DNA from: Microcaldota archaeon
GTDB taxonomy: Archaea > Micrarchaeota > Micrarchaeia > Burarchaeales > JAKAKT01
Direction: 5' to 3'
Assembly: GCA_021813385.1 (NCBI GenBank)
Contig: JAKAKT010000030.1
Location: 1 to 42,362 of the forward strand
Length of the DNA stretch: 42,362 nt
In this document: positions 23,476 through 30,673 of the stretch, piece after piece
Numbering within the stretch: the first letter of the stretch is position 1
How the letters are laid out: every line of letters starts with the position of its first letter
Position numbers and translations under genes: made by a program
Notes under the pieces: model-generated
Told to the model about the DNA's origin: nothing
The model's input: only the letters and a program-made list of their open reading frames with translations
Database searches by the model: none

Positions 23476-23754
23476 GGGGCCGTAGGGTAGCCTGGTCATC
23501 CTTCCGGCTTGGCATTGGTTCGAGTCGAGCCTCTGCCCTGGAATGGGGTGTCGGCGACACGAGTTCAAATACATCCCTTTTCTTTCAGATTCGGGCTGGC
23601 GCCCGAATACAGGAAAAGTTGTGGACAACTTTTCCTTCCCGAAAAGAAAGGGTCTGTATCAACCCCAAAAGAAAGGGCGACGAAAACGCCTAAAGAACAA
23701 ACGAGGGTTGATTCCAAAAAGAAAAATTTGGAAGAACAAATCTCGTCGGCCCCA
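23476..23754 (+). tRNA. tRNA-Pro(GGG) with two introns
   Basis: Acceptor GGGGCCG (23476-23482) pairs with CGGCCCC (23747-23753), discriminator A23754. Anticodon stem CCGGC (23504-23508) pairs with GTCGG (23550-23554). The loop is interrupted by about 34 nt; joining TTGG to GGT gives TTGGGGT with anticodon GGG, and the D arm also looks like Pro. The intron would then lie inside the anticodon. A canonical 37/38 intron would give GGC (Ala), but the acceptor has G3-C70, not the G3-U70 of tRNA-Ala. T stem ACGAG (23559-23563) pairs with CTCGT (23742-23746), with a 171-nt intron in the T loop. The spliced length is 74 nt. Confidence 0.8.
23567..23737 (+). other. T-loop intron of tRNA-Pro, 171 nt
   Basis: The intron interrupts the T loop; AAAT occurs at both ends, so the exact cut can slide by 4 nt. 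It contains two perfect hairpins: ATTCGGGC-TGGC-GCCCGAAT, and an 11-bp stem with arms GGAAAAGTTGT and ACAACTTTTCC. Several AAAAGAAAG-type purine repeats resemble those of the Ser and Leu introns, but overall similarity is weaker. Confidence 0.75.
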
Positions 23755-23787
23755 TTATGATTGGAGAATTAATACGGAGGTTATAAT

Positions 23788-24420
23788 ATGAGCGATTTGC
23801 TGATACAGCAGGACAAGTATCTCGAGGCCGGCATCTACATCGGCACGAAGATAAAGACATCCGACATGGATCCGTTCATCTACAAGGCGAGGAAGGACAA
23901 GCTCTACGTCCTCGACCTCAAGAAGGTGGACGAACGGCTGCGCTATGCAGCCAAGTTCCTGAGCAGGTACGAGCCTTCAGACATCGTTATCGTCGCATCC
24001 AGGACATACGCCATCAACTCGGCCTCGAAGTTTGCCCAGGTGATAGGATGCAAGATACTGGCAGGCAGATTCACTCCGGGAATTTTCACAAACCCGGGCA
24101 GGGACAATTTCGTTGAACCAAAACTCCTCTTTGCCTGCGACCCGAAGGGCGAAAGACAAGCAGTAAGGGAGGCGGCATCAATGGGCGTTCCAGTAATCGC
24201 CCTCTGCGATGCTGATAACTCGACAAAGTTCATCGATTGGATCGTGCCATGCAACAACAAGGGCCGAAGATCCCTCGCGCTCATATTCTACCTCCTCGCG
24301 CGCGAAGTGCAGAAACTCCGTGGAACTATCAAGGACGACTCTGAATTCGCCCCAAAGCCCGAGGATTTCGAGGCTTCAGCTGAAGAAGATGAAGGTCAGG
24401 AAGAAGTTGAGGGCCAGTAG
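23788..24420 (+). CDS. rps2: 30S ribosomal protein S2 (uS2)
   Basis: A late-assembling small-subunit protein. YLEAGIYIGTKIKTSDMDPFIYKARKDKLYVLDLKKVDERLRYAAKFLSRY and GRFTPGIFTNPGRDNFVEPKLLFACDPKGERQAVREAASMGVPVIALCDADN are characteristic of archaeal S2. 210 residues with an acidic tail. GGAGGTTATAAT stands before the ATG. It is the last ribosomal protein of the cluster, and T-runs follow the stop. Confidence 0.96.
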   Translation: MSDLLIQQDKYLEAGIYIGTKIKTSDMDPFIYKARKDKLYVLDLKKVDERLRYAAKFLSRYEPSDIVIVASRTYAINSASKFAQVIGCKILAGRFTPGIFTNPGRDNFVEPKLLFACDPKGERQAVREAASMGVPVIALCDADNSTKFIDWIVPCNNKGRRSLALIFYLLAREVQKLRGTIKDDSEFAPKPEDFEASAEEDEGQEEVEGQ

Positions 24421-24442
24421 CCCTTTCCTCTTTCTTATTTTT

Positions 24443-26176
24443 CTACATTCCCGCCCTAAACGAAATGTTTACGCTCGTGTTTTCGTCGCCCCGCTTATTA
24501 TAATTAAGCAATGCATTGACTCCGGCAACGTTCAATGTGAGCGAGAAACTATCTCCTTTCCCTGCCTTAGTCCATTCTGCATGCGCGCCCCATCTAGAAA
24601 GCCCAATCCTAACCCCACCTGTGCCAGCTATGCCAAAAGCGCTGAACGAAACATCAGTGTTTAAAAGCTCATGGCTCCAAGTAAACGAAACGTCGTCGTA
24701 CCTGGCAGAAAGTTTTGAAGGAAGATTTGGCATCGTGTTCGGGTCCATATAATGAGCGAGGGTTCCCAAATAAGTTTTCGATTTTCCTATAACAAAATCA
24801 AACGTATTTTCATTATCATATACCGGATGTTTAATACTTGCGTAATATGCTTTGGCTAACCTAACAAGTTCCTCTTCGCTCGCGTCCCCGCTATACGTAC
24901 CGTATTTAGCCTCTCCACTATAAAGTTCATTCGTGAGCATCAGTACGGTCTCATAATCGATGCCTTTTTGCCCCATAGCTTCGGCTTTATCTAAAAGTGG
25001 CTTGAATCTTTCGTAGTCCGCTTTTGCTTCTCCTGAAACCCACTTTTTCCTGGTCTCGTAGTAACGCGACTCTCCACGATATCGTGGCGTGTTTGCCAGG
25101 ACATAGTCGTATGGGTGGTAGCCGGAGTAGCTAAACTCGAATTTCCCAAAACGGGAATCGAGCGAGACTTTTGCCGAGGGGTCTATGAAGACAAGATTTT
25201 GGTCGAGCGTGTAACCTCCGAACTTCTCTCCTTTAAAGTAATTGTATCCTGTGGCGCTGGCCTGGAGAGATATTTCGTTCTTGCCAAATCCTATGTTCTT
25301 TTTATACTCCGTCCCCAACGCGATTCTTTTGCTTCCGCCCCCGGCCAATATCGGCTTTTTTGGCACAAGCTCGAGTGTTGTTATCCGAAACCCCCCATTA
25401 TTTCGTGTATCAAGCTCCCTTTTCACTTCCGGAAAATCCCGCGGCACCACCACTATGCAGCCGACTAACCCAAGAGTCCCAAAATCAGTGTAAGGCACTG
25501 TCTCCCTGCTACCTCCTTTGTAGTTCTGCACCTCAAGTTCTTTTTTCTCATCGTCGTATCCATTTATCACGAAAGTATGTTCTTTATTTATAGCAATTAC
25601 CGGCGTCCCAGAAGCTATGGCTTTTTTTATGAAACTCAAATCAGCACTCTCGTAATAGACGGCCGTCGCTCCGCTTAAACTGTTTATGAAATTCACCGCA
25701 GAAGAAGGCAATGTGCCTCCGTCGAAAACAAGATGCCTGGATATCTTGCTCCCAATATCCTCTTCTGAAATGTGAATTCCATAGAACGCGAGAACCGCCC
25801 TCACAGCATTTGCGCCACAATAATTGTCCTTTTGTGGCGAGAATGGCATGTTCAGTTCCATTTTTTTTGGGATTTGCTGTTTTCCCAATTCGCCAGCGAA
25901 AAGCGATGCCGCAGCTGCTGCGGGACTGCCCGTGGCCTCCAAAAGCCCGCTTTCCACATCACGCTTGAGCGCTTCTCGCAAAGGTTTCGGCACGTACTTG
26001 TCAATGGCACGGAAAACAAATCCCTTTGCCTCATCAAGCTTAAGCGCCTTTCCTGTTGTCGAGGACACATAACTCGCTAGAGCAGCGCTGGCCAGGAAAG
26101 CAGGGTCGTCTGCGAGGCCAAAAGAACGTTGGTTTCGCCTCTCAATCTCCCCCCTAAGGTTCTGTGCGTAGCCCAT
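24443..26176 (-). CDS. C39-like peptidase domain protein with beta-rich C-terminus
   Basis: Residues about 105-245 look like a papain-type C39 peptidase or related domain: the presumed catalytic cysteine is in DNYCGANAV (Cys120), the histidine in KEHTFVINGYDDE (His200), and Asn218 may be the third residue. The rest of the protein to residue 577 is not recognised. It is rich in short strands of alternating polar and hydrophobic residues (GKFEFSYSGYH, TDVSFSAFGIAG, SFSLTLNVAGV), as in beta-barrel or adhesin-type repeats, with a helical insert between. No signal peptide is seen. The start at 26176 is chosen because a TATA box (ATAAATA) lies 27 nt upstream, fitting a leaderless mRNA; the frame extends 29 codons further. 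Its AT-rich codon use differs from the ribosomal genes, a possible sign of transfer. Confidence 0.7.
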   Translation of the reverse strand: MGYAQNLRGEIERRNQRSFGLADDPAFLASAALASYVSSTTGKALKLDEAKGFVFRAIDKYVPKPLREALKRDVESGLLEATGSPAAAAASLFAGELGKQQIPKKMELNMPFSPQKDNYCGANAVRAVLAFYGIHISEEDIGSKISRHLVFDGGTLPSSAVNFINSLSGATAVYYESADLSFIKKAIASGTPVIAINKEHTFVINGYDDEKKELEVQNYKGGSRETVPYTDFGTLGLVGCIVVVPRDFPEVKRELDTRNNGGFRITTLELVPKKPILAGGGSKRIALGTEYKKNIGFGKNEISLQASATGYNYFKGEKFGGYTLDQNLVFIDPSAKVSLDSRFGKFEFSYSGYHPYDYVLANTPRYRGESRYYETRKKWVSGEAKADYERFKPLLDKAEAMGQKGIDYETVLMLTNELYSGEAKYGTYSGDASEEELVRLAKAYYASIKHPVYDNENTFDFVIGKSKTYLGTLAHYMDPNTMPNLPSKLSARYDDVSFTWSHELLNTDVSFSAFGIAGTGGVRIGLSRWGAHAEWTKAGKGDSFSLTLNVAGVNALLNYNKRGDENTSVNISFRAGM

Positions 26177-26329
26177 AGCTACTATTATCCGTCTTTTGGT
26201 ATTTATGGCTATCCATGAAAGGCAATATCCAGGTAAGCTTTTCCGCCCTTCTCGAGAAAACAAAGCGATTATGGGCAGAGGATCAACTTTTTAGCAACAT
26301 TTTTAAATCGCGTCGCCAATACTCTACTT
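26177..26329. promoter_or_regulatory. Divergent promoter region, both genes probably leaderless
   Basis: A TATA box on the minus strand (plus-strand GGTATTTATG, 26198-26207) stands about 27 nt before the C39-like gene. Another on the plus strand (TTTTTAAATC, 26300-26309) stands about 25 nt before the KaiC-like gene. Neither start has a GGTG site. Confidence 0.6.
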
Positions 26330-27139
26330 ATGCTAAATATCGGGGTAAAAAAGAAGGACGAGCCAAAAAAAGACGATGAGCTTTCTTTAAGCGGAAACCC
26401 GAGGAAGCCGACAGTAGAATTTCTCCCAACGCATGTGTCAACATTCGACGGCCTAATCGAGAGGAAAGGAATTGAGCGGGGCAATACGATACTGCTCGCA
26501 GGAGGGTGTGGGGCAGGCAAAAGCACCTTCTGCATGCAGTCACTCTACAACGGGGCCCTCAAAGGCGAGAAGGGCGTCTACCTCACTTTCGAAGAGCCTG
26601 CCGAGAAACTCAAGCGCCACATGTGGCTAAACTTTGGCTGGGACATCGACGCCATGGAGAAGAAAGGCCTGATGTCGGTCATAACTGTCAACCCATTCGA
26701 GCTCGCCCGCTCTGTTGAGGCGGCACTAATGAGGCAGAGAGGCAAGCTGCTCATTGAAATCGATGAAATGAAGATGCCGTTTACCCCGGACAGGGTCACG
26801 ATTGACTCGATAAGCGCAATTGCAGCAGCTTTCGTCACGAACCCGGAACACTACCGCGCTTATCTCCGTTATCTTTTCGAGAGCCTTGAAAAATACAATT
26901 CAGTCACCTACGGGCTCGTCGAGACCGAGCAGGACCCGACAGTTTACAGCAAGCTTGGGATTGAGGAATTCCTTTCTGACGGGGTCGTGATTCTTTATCA
27001 CATAAAGAAAGAGCAACACCGTCTCCGCGCAGTTGAAATACTGAAGCTACGCTGCTCGAACCACCTTAAGAAGATGGTGCCCTACCGCATTAACGAGAAA
27101 GGGATCGAAATATTCGAGAGCGAGGAAGTCTTCGTTTAG
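26330..27139 (+). CDS. KaiC-like RecA-superfamily ATPase
   Basis: A single-domain KaiC-type ATPase of a kind abundant in archaea, often linked to signalling or motility. Walker A is GGCGAGKST (residues 58-66), the paired glutamates follow in TFEEP (87-90), and Walker B is VTIDS (156-160). The first 30 residues are a Lys/Asp-rich extension. Total 269 residues, half the size of double-domain KaiC. It is followed 9 nt later by an Ig-like membrane protein, so the two may act together. The target is unknown. Confidence 0.88.
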   Translation: MLNIGVKKKDEPKKDDELSLSGNPRKPTVEFLPTHVSTFDGLIERKGIERGNTILLAGGCGAGKSTFCMQSLYNGALKGEKGVYLTFEEPAEKLKRHMWLNFGWDIDAMEKKGLMSVITVNPFELARSVEAALMRQRGKLLIEIDEMKMPFTPDRVTIDSISAIAAAFVTNPEHYRAYLRYLFESLEKYNSVTYGLVETEQDPTVYSKLGIEEFLSDGVVILYHIKKEQHRLRAVEILKLRCSNHLKKMVPYRINEKGIEIFESEEVFV

Positions 27140-27148
27140 GGTGCCACC

Positions 27149-28351
27149 ATGAGGGGGACAGTAGTTTTTTTGCTCATATTGGTTTTTTCATGCTCAGCAA
27201 TGTCCCTTTCAATATCCACGGACAGGTCCTCTTATGTAAAGGGGGATTCGATAATAATCACCGGTTCGAGCACGGGCGGTCCGATAGTCATATCCATCCT
27301 TAATGGGCCTCGCGGGATATACCAAACAACCGTGCAATCCTCTGGCCCATTCTCAGCTTCCTACAGAATTAACGCCATCGACCCCAAAGGGGCTTGGGAG
27401 ATAATCGCTTCACAAGGGAATGAGAAGAAATCGATATCAATCTCCGTCAAGCCGACAAGGGAGGGGGCATTTTACAGAGTGGTGTTCACGAGCCCACCCT
27501 ATGAAGAGATTGAATATGCAAGGACTGAAACAGTACCGCTTTCGATCTCAGTTCTTGACGCGGGCAAGCCCGTCGTGGGGGCGAACCTTCGCGTCTTCAC
27601 TGGCGCAAGCGAACTTCGAGTGATTGAGACATCACCCGGCGTTTACCAAGGCGATTATGAAATCCCGTTCAACGCGAAAATAGGGGCTTCCGAAATATAT
27701 GCGATAGCCGAGAAGGCGGAAGGAGAAAAGTCTTTCGGGGGTGAAAGCGAGGGCCCCCTGAAAATAGAGGTCAAGGAAGCCCCCTTGCAGATAGAGTTTG
27801 TCTCCCCAACGAGCGGCCCATACAAGGTCGGCGAAACCATCCCCATACAAGTGAAAATCTCCTACTCCACCGGGAAGCCTGTTCAGGACCCATCAATTTC
27901 AATGAAAGCTAATGAGCTCTTGCTGCCGCTTGAAAGCAATGGAGACGTGTATTCCTCAACCTACCAGGTCCGCGAGAACGATTCCGGGATACTAGCTTTA
28001 TCGGTAAAGGCATCAGATCCAGCAGGGAACAGTGGCTCGGCTTACAAAAATATCGAAGTCAAGGGAATCGCCGTCCAGGCGGTGACCGATTACTACTGGT
28101 ACCTGGTTATTGGGGGGATTCTTCTGCTGGCAGTTCTTGCCTTCGTAGCAAAAAATTTCCTTTCCCGTTCTTCCCTTGAAAAACTTGAGAGGGAGCGCGA
28201 GGACATTCTCGCAATGGAGAAGGGACTGCAGGAGGACTACATAAAGAAGGGGACAATCGACAGGGAGACGTTCCAGAAGAGGATGACATCTTACGAGACG
28301 ATGCTCACGGATTTAGACGAGAAGATAAAAAGGAAGAAAGGAAAGAAATAG
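27149..28351 (+). CDS. Exported Ig-like domain protein with C-terminal membrane anchor
   Basis: Not recognised as a named family. A signal peptide (residues 1-18) is followed by about three beta-sandwich modules like Ig or macroglobulin MG2 domains: ISTDRSSYVKGDSIIITG starts the first and SGPYKVGETIPIQVKISY the third. A membrane segment (316-335) is followed by a Lys/Glu-rich cytoplasmic coiled coil ending in the pattern YIKKGTIDRETFQKRM, a short motif common at archaeal and bacterial C-termini. The topology places the sandwich outside and the coil inside. The coil could contact the KaiC-like ATPase encoded just before. Confidence 0.75.
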   Translation: MRGTVVFLLILVFSCSAMSLSISTDRSSYVKGDSIIITGSSTGGPIVISILNGPRGIYQTTVQSSGPFSASYRINAIDPKGAWEIIASQGNEKKSISISVKPTREGAFYRVVFTSPPYEEIEYARTETVPLSISVLDAGKPVVGANLRVFTGASELRVIETSPGVYQGDYEIPFNAKIGASEIYAIAEKAEGEKSFGGESEGPLKIEVKEAPLQIEFVSPTSGPYKVGETIPIQVKISYSTGKPVQDPSISMKANELLLPLESNGDVYSSTYQVRENDSGILALSVKASDPAGNSGSAYKNIEVKGIAVQAVTDYYWYLVIGGILLLAVLAFVAKNFLSRSSLEKLEREREDILAMEKGLQEDYIKKGTIDRETFQKRMTSYETMLTDLDEKIKRKKGKK

Positions 28352-28374
28352 CTGATGAGCAGCGGGGGTATAAC

Positions 28375-29091
28375 ATGCCCGATAATGAAGCGCTCTACTT
28401 GATTGATAGTTACCTGAAAGAATGTGACGCGACTGTGGAGTCAGTTAAGGATGGGAAATTCGTTGTTCTCGATGCGACTATATTCTACCCCCGGTCTGGC
28501 GGGCAACCGAATGACATCGGGAAAATGATCCGTGGCGGGAACGAGGAGTTTAACGTCGTTTTCGTAGGGAAATTTGACGGAAGGATAAGCCACGAGGTGG
28601 ACAAAGAAGGCTTGAAACCAGGGGACAGGATTAAGTGCGCAATTGATTGGGAACGGCGTTATACCCTCATGAGATACCACACCGCAGCCCACGTCATCGC
28701 GTCTATCGTGAACAGAAGCACAGGGGCGCTGATAACAGGGAATCAGCTCGAGCTCGACAAGACCCGCTTCGATTTCTCGCTCGAGAATTTTGACCGGGCG
28801 CAGTTTAACCATCTAGTTGAAGAGGCAAACGATACTCTCCAAAAAGGCATCGAGATAAAAACATACTCCCTCCCTCGCGATGAGGCCATGAAGATTCCCG
28901 GGGTAGTGAAACTTGCCGGTGCTCTCCCCCCCAATATCGAGGTCCTCAGGATTGTTGAAATTCCCGGAGTCGACATCCAGGCAGATGGGGGGACCCACGT
29001 GAAGAACCTGAAAGAAGTCGGGCAAATCGAGATAGTCGAGCTCGTGAACAAGGGCAAGGCGAATCGAAGGGTCTATTTCAAATTGAAGTGA
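28375..29091 (+). CDS. alaX: Alanyl-tRNA editing protein AlaX
   Basis: A free-standing editing domain that hydrolyses misacylated Ser-tRNA(Ala) or Gly-tRNA(Ala). It has a partial N-terminal beta domain (DATIFYPRSGGQPNDIG) and the editing core with zinc ligands His102 and His106 in HTAAH. The second zinc motif is DGGTH (Asp204, His208), where AlaRS has CGGTH. At 238 residues it matches the medium AlaX-M type. The 3' end overlaps the convergent Cys-rich gene by 14 nt. Confidence 0.92.
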   Translation: MPDNEALYLIDSYLKECDATVESVKDGKFVVLDATIFYPRSGGQPNDIGKMIRGGNEEFNVVFVGKFDGRISHEVDKEGLKPGDRIKCAIDWERRYTLMRYHTAAHVIASIVNRSTGALITGNQLELDKTRFDFSLENFDRAQFNHLVEEANDTLQKGIEIKTYSLPRDEAMKIPGVVKLAGALPPNIEVLRIVEIPGVDIQADGGTHVKNLKEVGQIEIVELVNKGKANRRVYFKLK

Positions 29092-30640
29092 ATTTGGCAC
29101 CCAGGCTGCAAATGCCAAACCCAAGGCTGCCGTTCATTTCCAGCTTCTTTGCGATTTCATCAACTACGAGCTTCTTAATCTTCATGAATCTCTCGCGGCC
29201 TACCTCGACATTGCCAATTGCATACCTTTTCGACTTCGTATTAAAACAGAACATGCAGTTGTCGAGGTTCTCGCAGTTGTGGCAGAACATCGAGTCCCGG
29301 CAGTTCGTGCAGCTATCCATCTCGAAGCAATTCGTTAGCTTGGCACAATTGTGGCAATTTATGCAGAATTTGGAGTGCAATATCCTGAAGCAGCCGAACG
29401 TGTAATCTGAGTTCAGGGAGACCGTGCAGCAGGCGTTGTACTTTCCGTTTGTAGAATCAAAGACTTTGTACGTGTTAACCGCATTGTACCCTATCATGGT
29501 CTCCATATTGTTCTCTCCTTTGCCAGTGAAAAAGTTTATTCCGAAAAAACCAACATCCTTCAGCTTCTTGAAAATACTGCCGAGGCTCACCTCTTGGTTT
29601 TCTGAAAGTTCGATTTTAAGATTCGCGAGTTGTTCAGCTTCGTCAGAGCCAACAGCACGAGAACTGGGTATTCGGCTGAAAAAGTATATGTCAGAAGAAG
29701 GGATGCTCTGCCCGTATGGCGTCTTTAGCGTCAACATTTTCGGCAAACTTTCCATCAGGAAGCCCTCGTTTTGCTTCAGCGAGCCTATCTCCCGCCCGAA
29801 AATTATCCTTGAAGTAGACTTGAATGCCTCGTCAATCGGTTGCAGGTCCTCCCGCTTCTTTTGCGCAGCAGCAATCGCCGGAAGATTCTCGGGTGCAGCT
29901 TGCAGTTCCGGAAGTTCAAAAAGAGCCGGGAACTCCTTGTGCTTTTCAATATGCTCCCTCGCTTCAGTGACGAGTTTTTCCCTTAATTTTGCGTATCTGT
30001 CAGCCGGAAGTTCCAAATTTCCTATCGCGTTTCGCTTGCTCCTGACGTTAAAAGAAAACATGCAGTTGAAGCAATCGCTACAATTAAAGCAGCCGAACAA
30101 GTCAGAACTGTCCCTGCATAAATAAGATTCGAATGCCCTGGTCAAATTCCAGGCGCCGATCACTCGAATCAGGAACTTCGAACGAGAAAAAAGAGAGGTG
30201 CCGAAAACGTATTCAACCTCGTCCCTTACAAATGATGAATATGCCACGTATTTTGACGAAAACGTGTTGTGCGAGCAATGCACGCAATAACTGTCCGTGC
30301 AGTTGTCGCTGCAGTAAATGAGCTTTGAATTCCCGAAGACTTTGTTTCCGGCATAGACTGTCCTATCTTTAATAGCTTCAAGCAGGGAGTCAATGTCCTT
30401 TATGTCATTTATGTTGAGTTTCTCATGCTTGTTAAAATCAATCTCTTCCTGCGAAATTATCTTCGAGCCTGGTGCATACCAGCTACTCGAGAGAGCCACT
30501 TCCTTTCCGGAAATAGAGGATTTTCTTTTCATTACCGGGTAATGATATTTGAGGAGATATGGCTCAAGTTCAGAAAGCTCGACGTTGCATTCGCCGAAAA
30601 CAAGCTTGAAAGTAGTTTTGAAAGCGTCGCTTATGTCCAT
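29078..30640 (-). CDS. Duplicated Cys-rich protein of unknown function
   Basis: 520 residues with about 24 cysteines and an internal duplication. Each half starts with a segment of the type DAFKTTFKLVFG or EAFKSTSRIIFG. Each then runs through a middle domain to a cysteine ladder (YCSDNCTDSYCVHC and CFNCSDCFNC in the first, CINCHNC, CTNC, FCHNC and NCMFC in the second), and ends in FNxxSKRxAIGNxExxxxR(F/Y). The spacing of two residues between cysteines suggests metal or Fe-S binding in a repeated beta-turn structure. I recall similar Cys-rich proteins of unknown role in CPR bacteria and DPANN archaea, but cannot confirm it. No signal peptide, so probably cytoplasmic. Confidence 0.65.
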   Translation of the reverse strand: MDISDAFKTTFKLVFGECNVELSELEPYLLKYHYPVMKRKSSISGKEVALSSSWYAPGSKIISQEEIDFNKHEKLNINDIKDIDSLLEAIKDRTVYAGNKVFGNSKLIYCSDNCTDSYCVHCSHNTFSSKYVAYSSFVRDEVEYVFGTSLFSRSKFLIRVIGAWNLTRAFESYLCRDSSDLFGCFNCSDCFNCMFSFNVRSKRNAIGNLELPADRYAKLREKLVTEAREHIEKHKEFPALFELPELQAAPENLPAIAAAQKKREDLQPIDEAFKSTSRIIFGREIGSLKQNEGFLMESLPKMLTLKTPYGQSIPSSDIYFFSRIPSSRAVGSDEAEQLANLKIELSENQEVSLGSIFKKLKDVGFFGINFFTGKGENNMETMIGYNAVNTYKVFDSTNGKYNACCTVSLNSDYTFGCFRILHSKFCINCHNCAKLTNCFEMDSCTNCRDSMFCHNCENLDNCMFCFNTKSKRYAIGNVEVGRERFMKIKKLVVDEIAKKLEMNGSLGFGICSLGAKFTSI

Positions 30641-30673
30641 ACCTGCATCTCCTTGTCCCGGTAAGTTTAGAAG

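Noticed and set aside
23476-23754. Reading of the split tRNA as tRNA-Ala(GGC)
   Set aside because: It would use the canonical 37/38 cut, but the acceptor has G3-C70 instead of G3-U70 and the D arm is Pro-like.
26177-26263. 29-residue N-terminal extension of the C39-like protein
   Set aside because: The TATA box lies within it, so the transcript would start after it.
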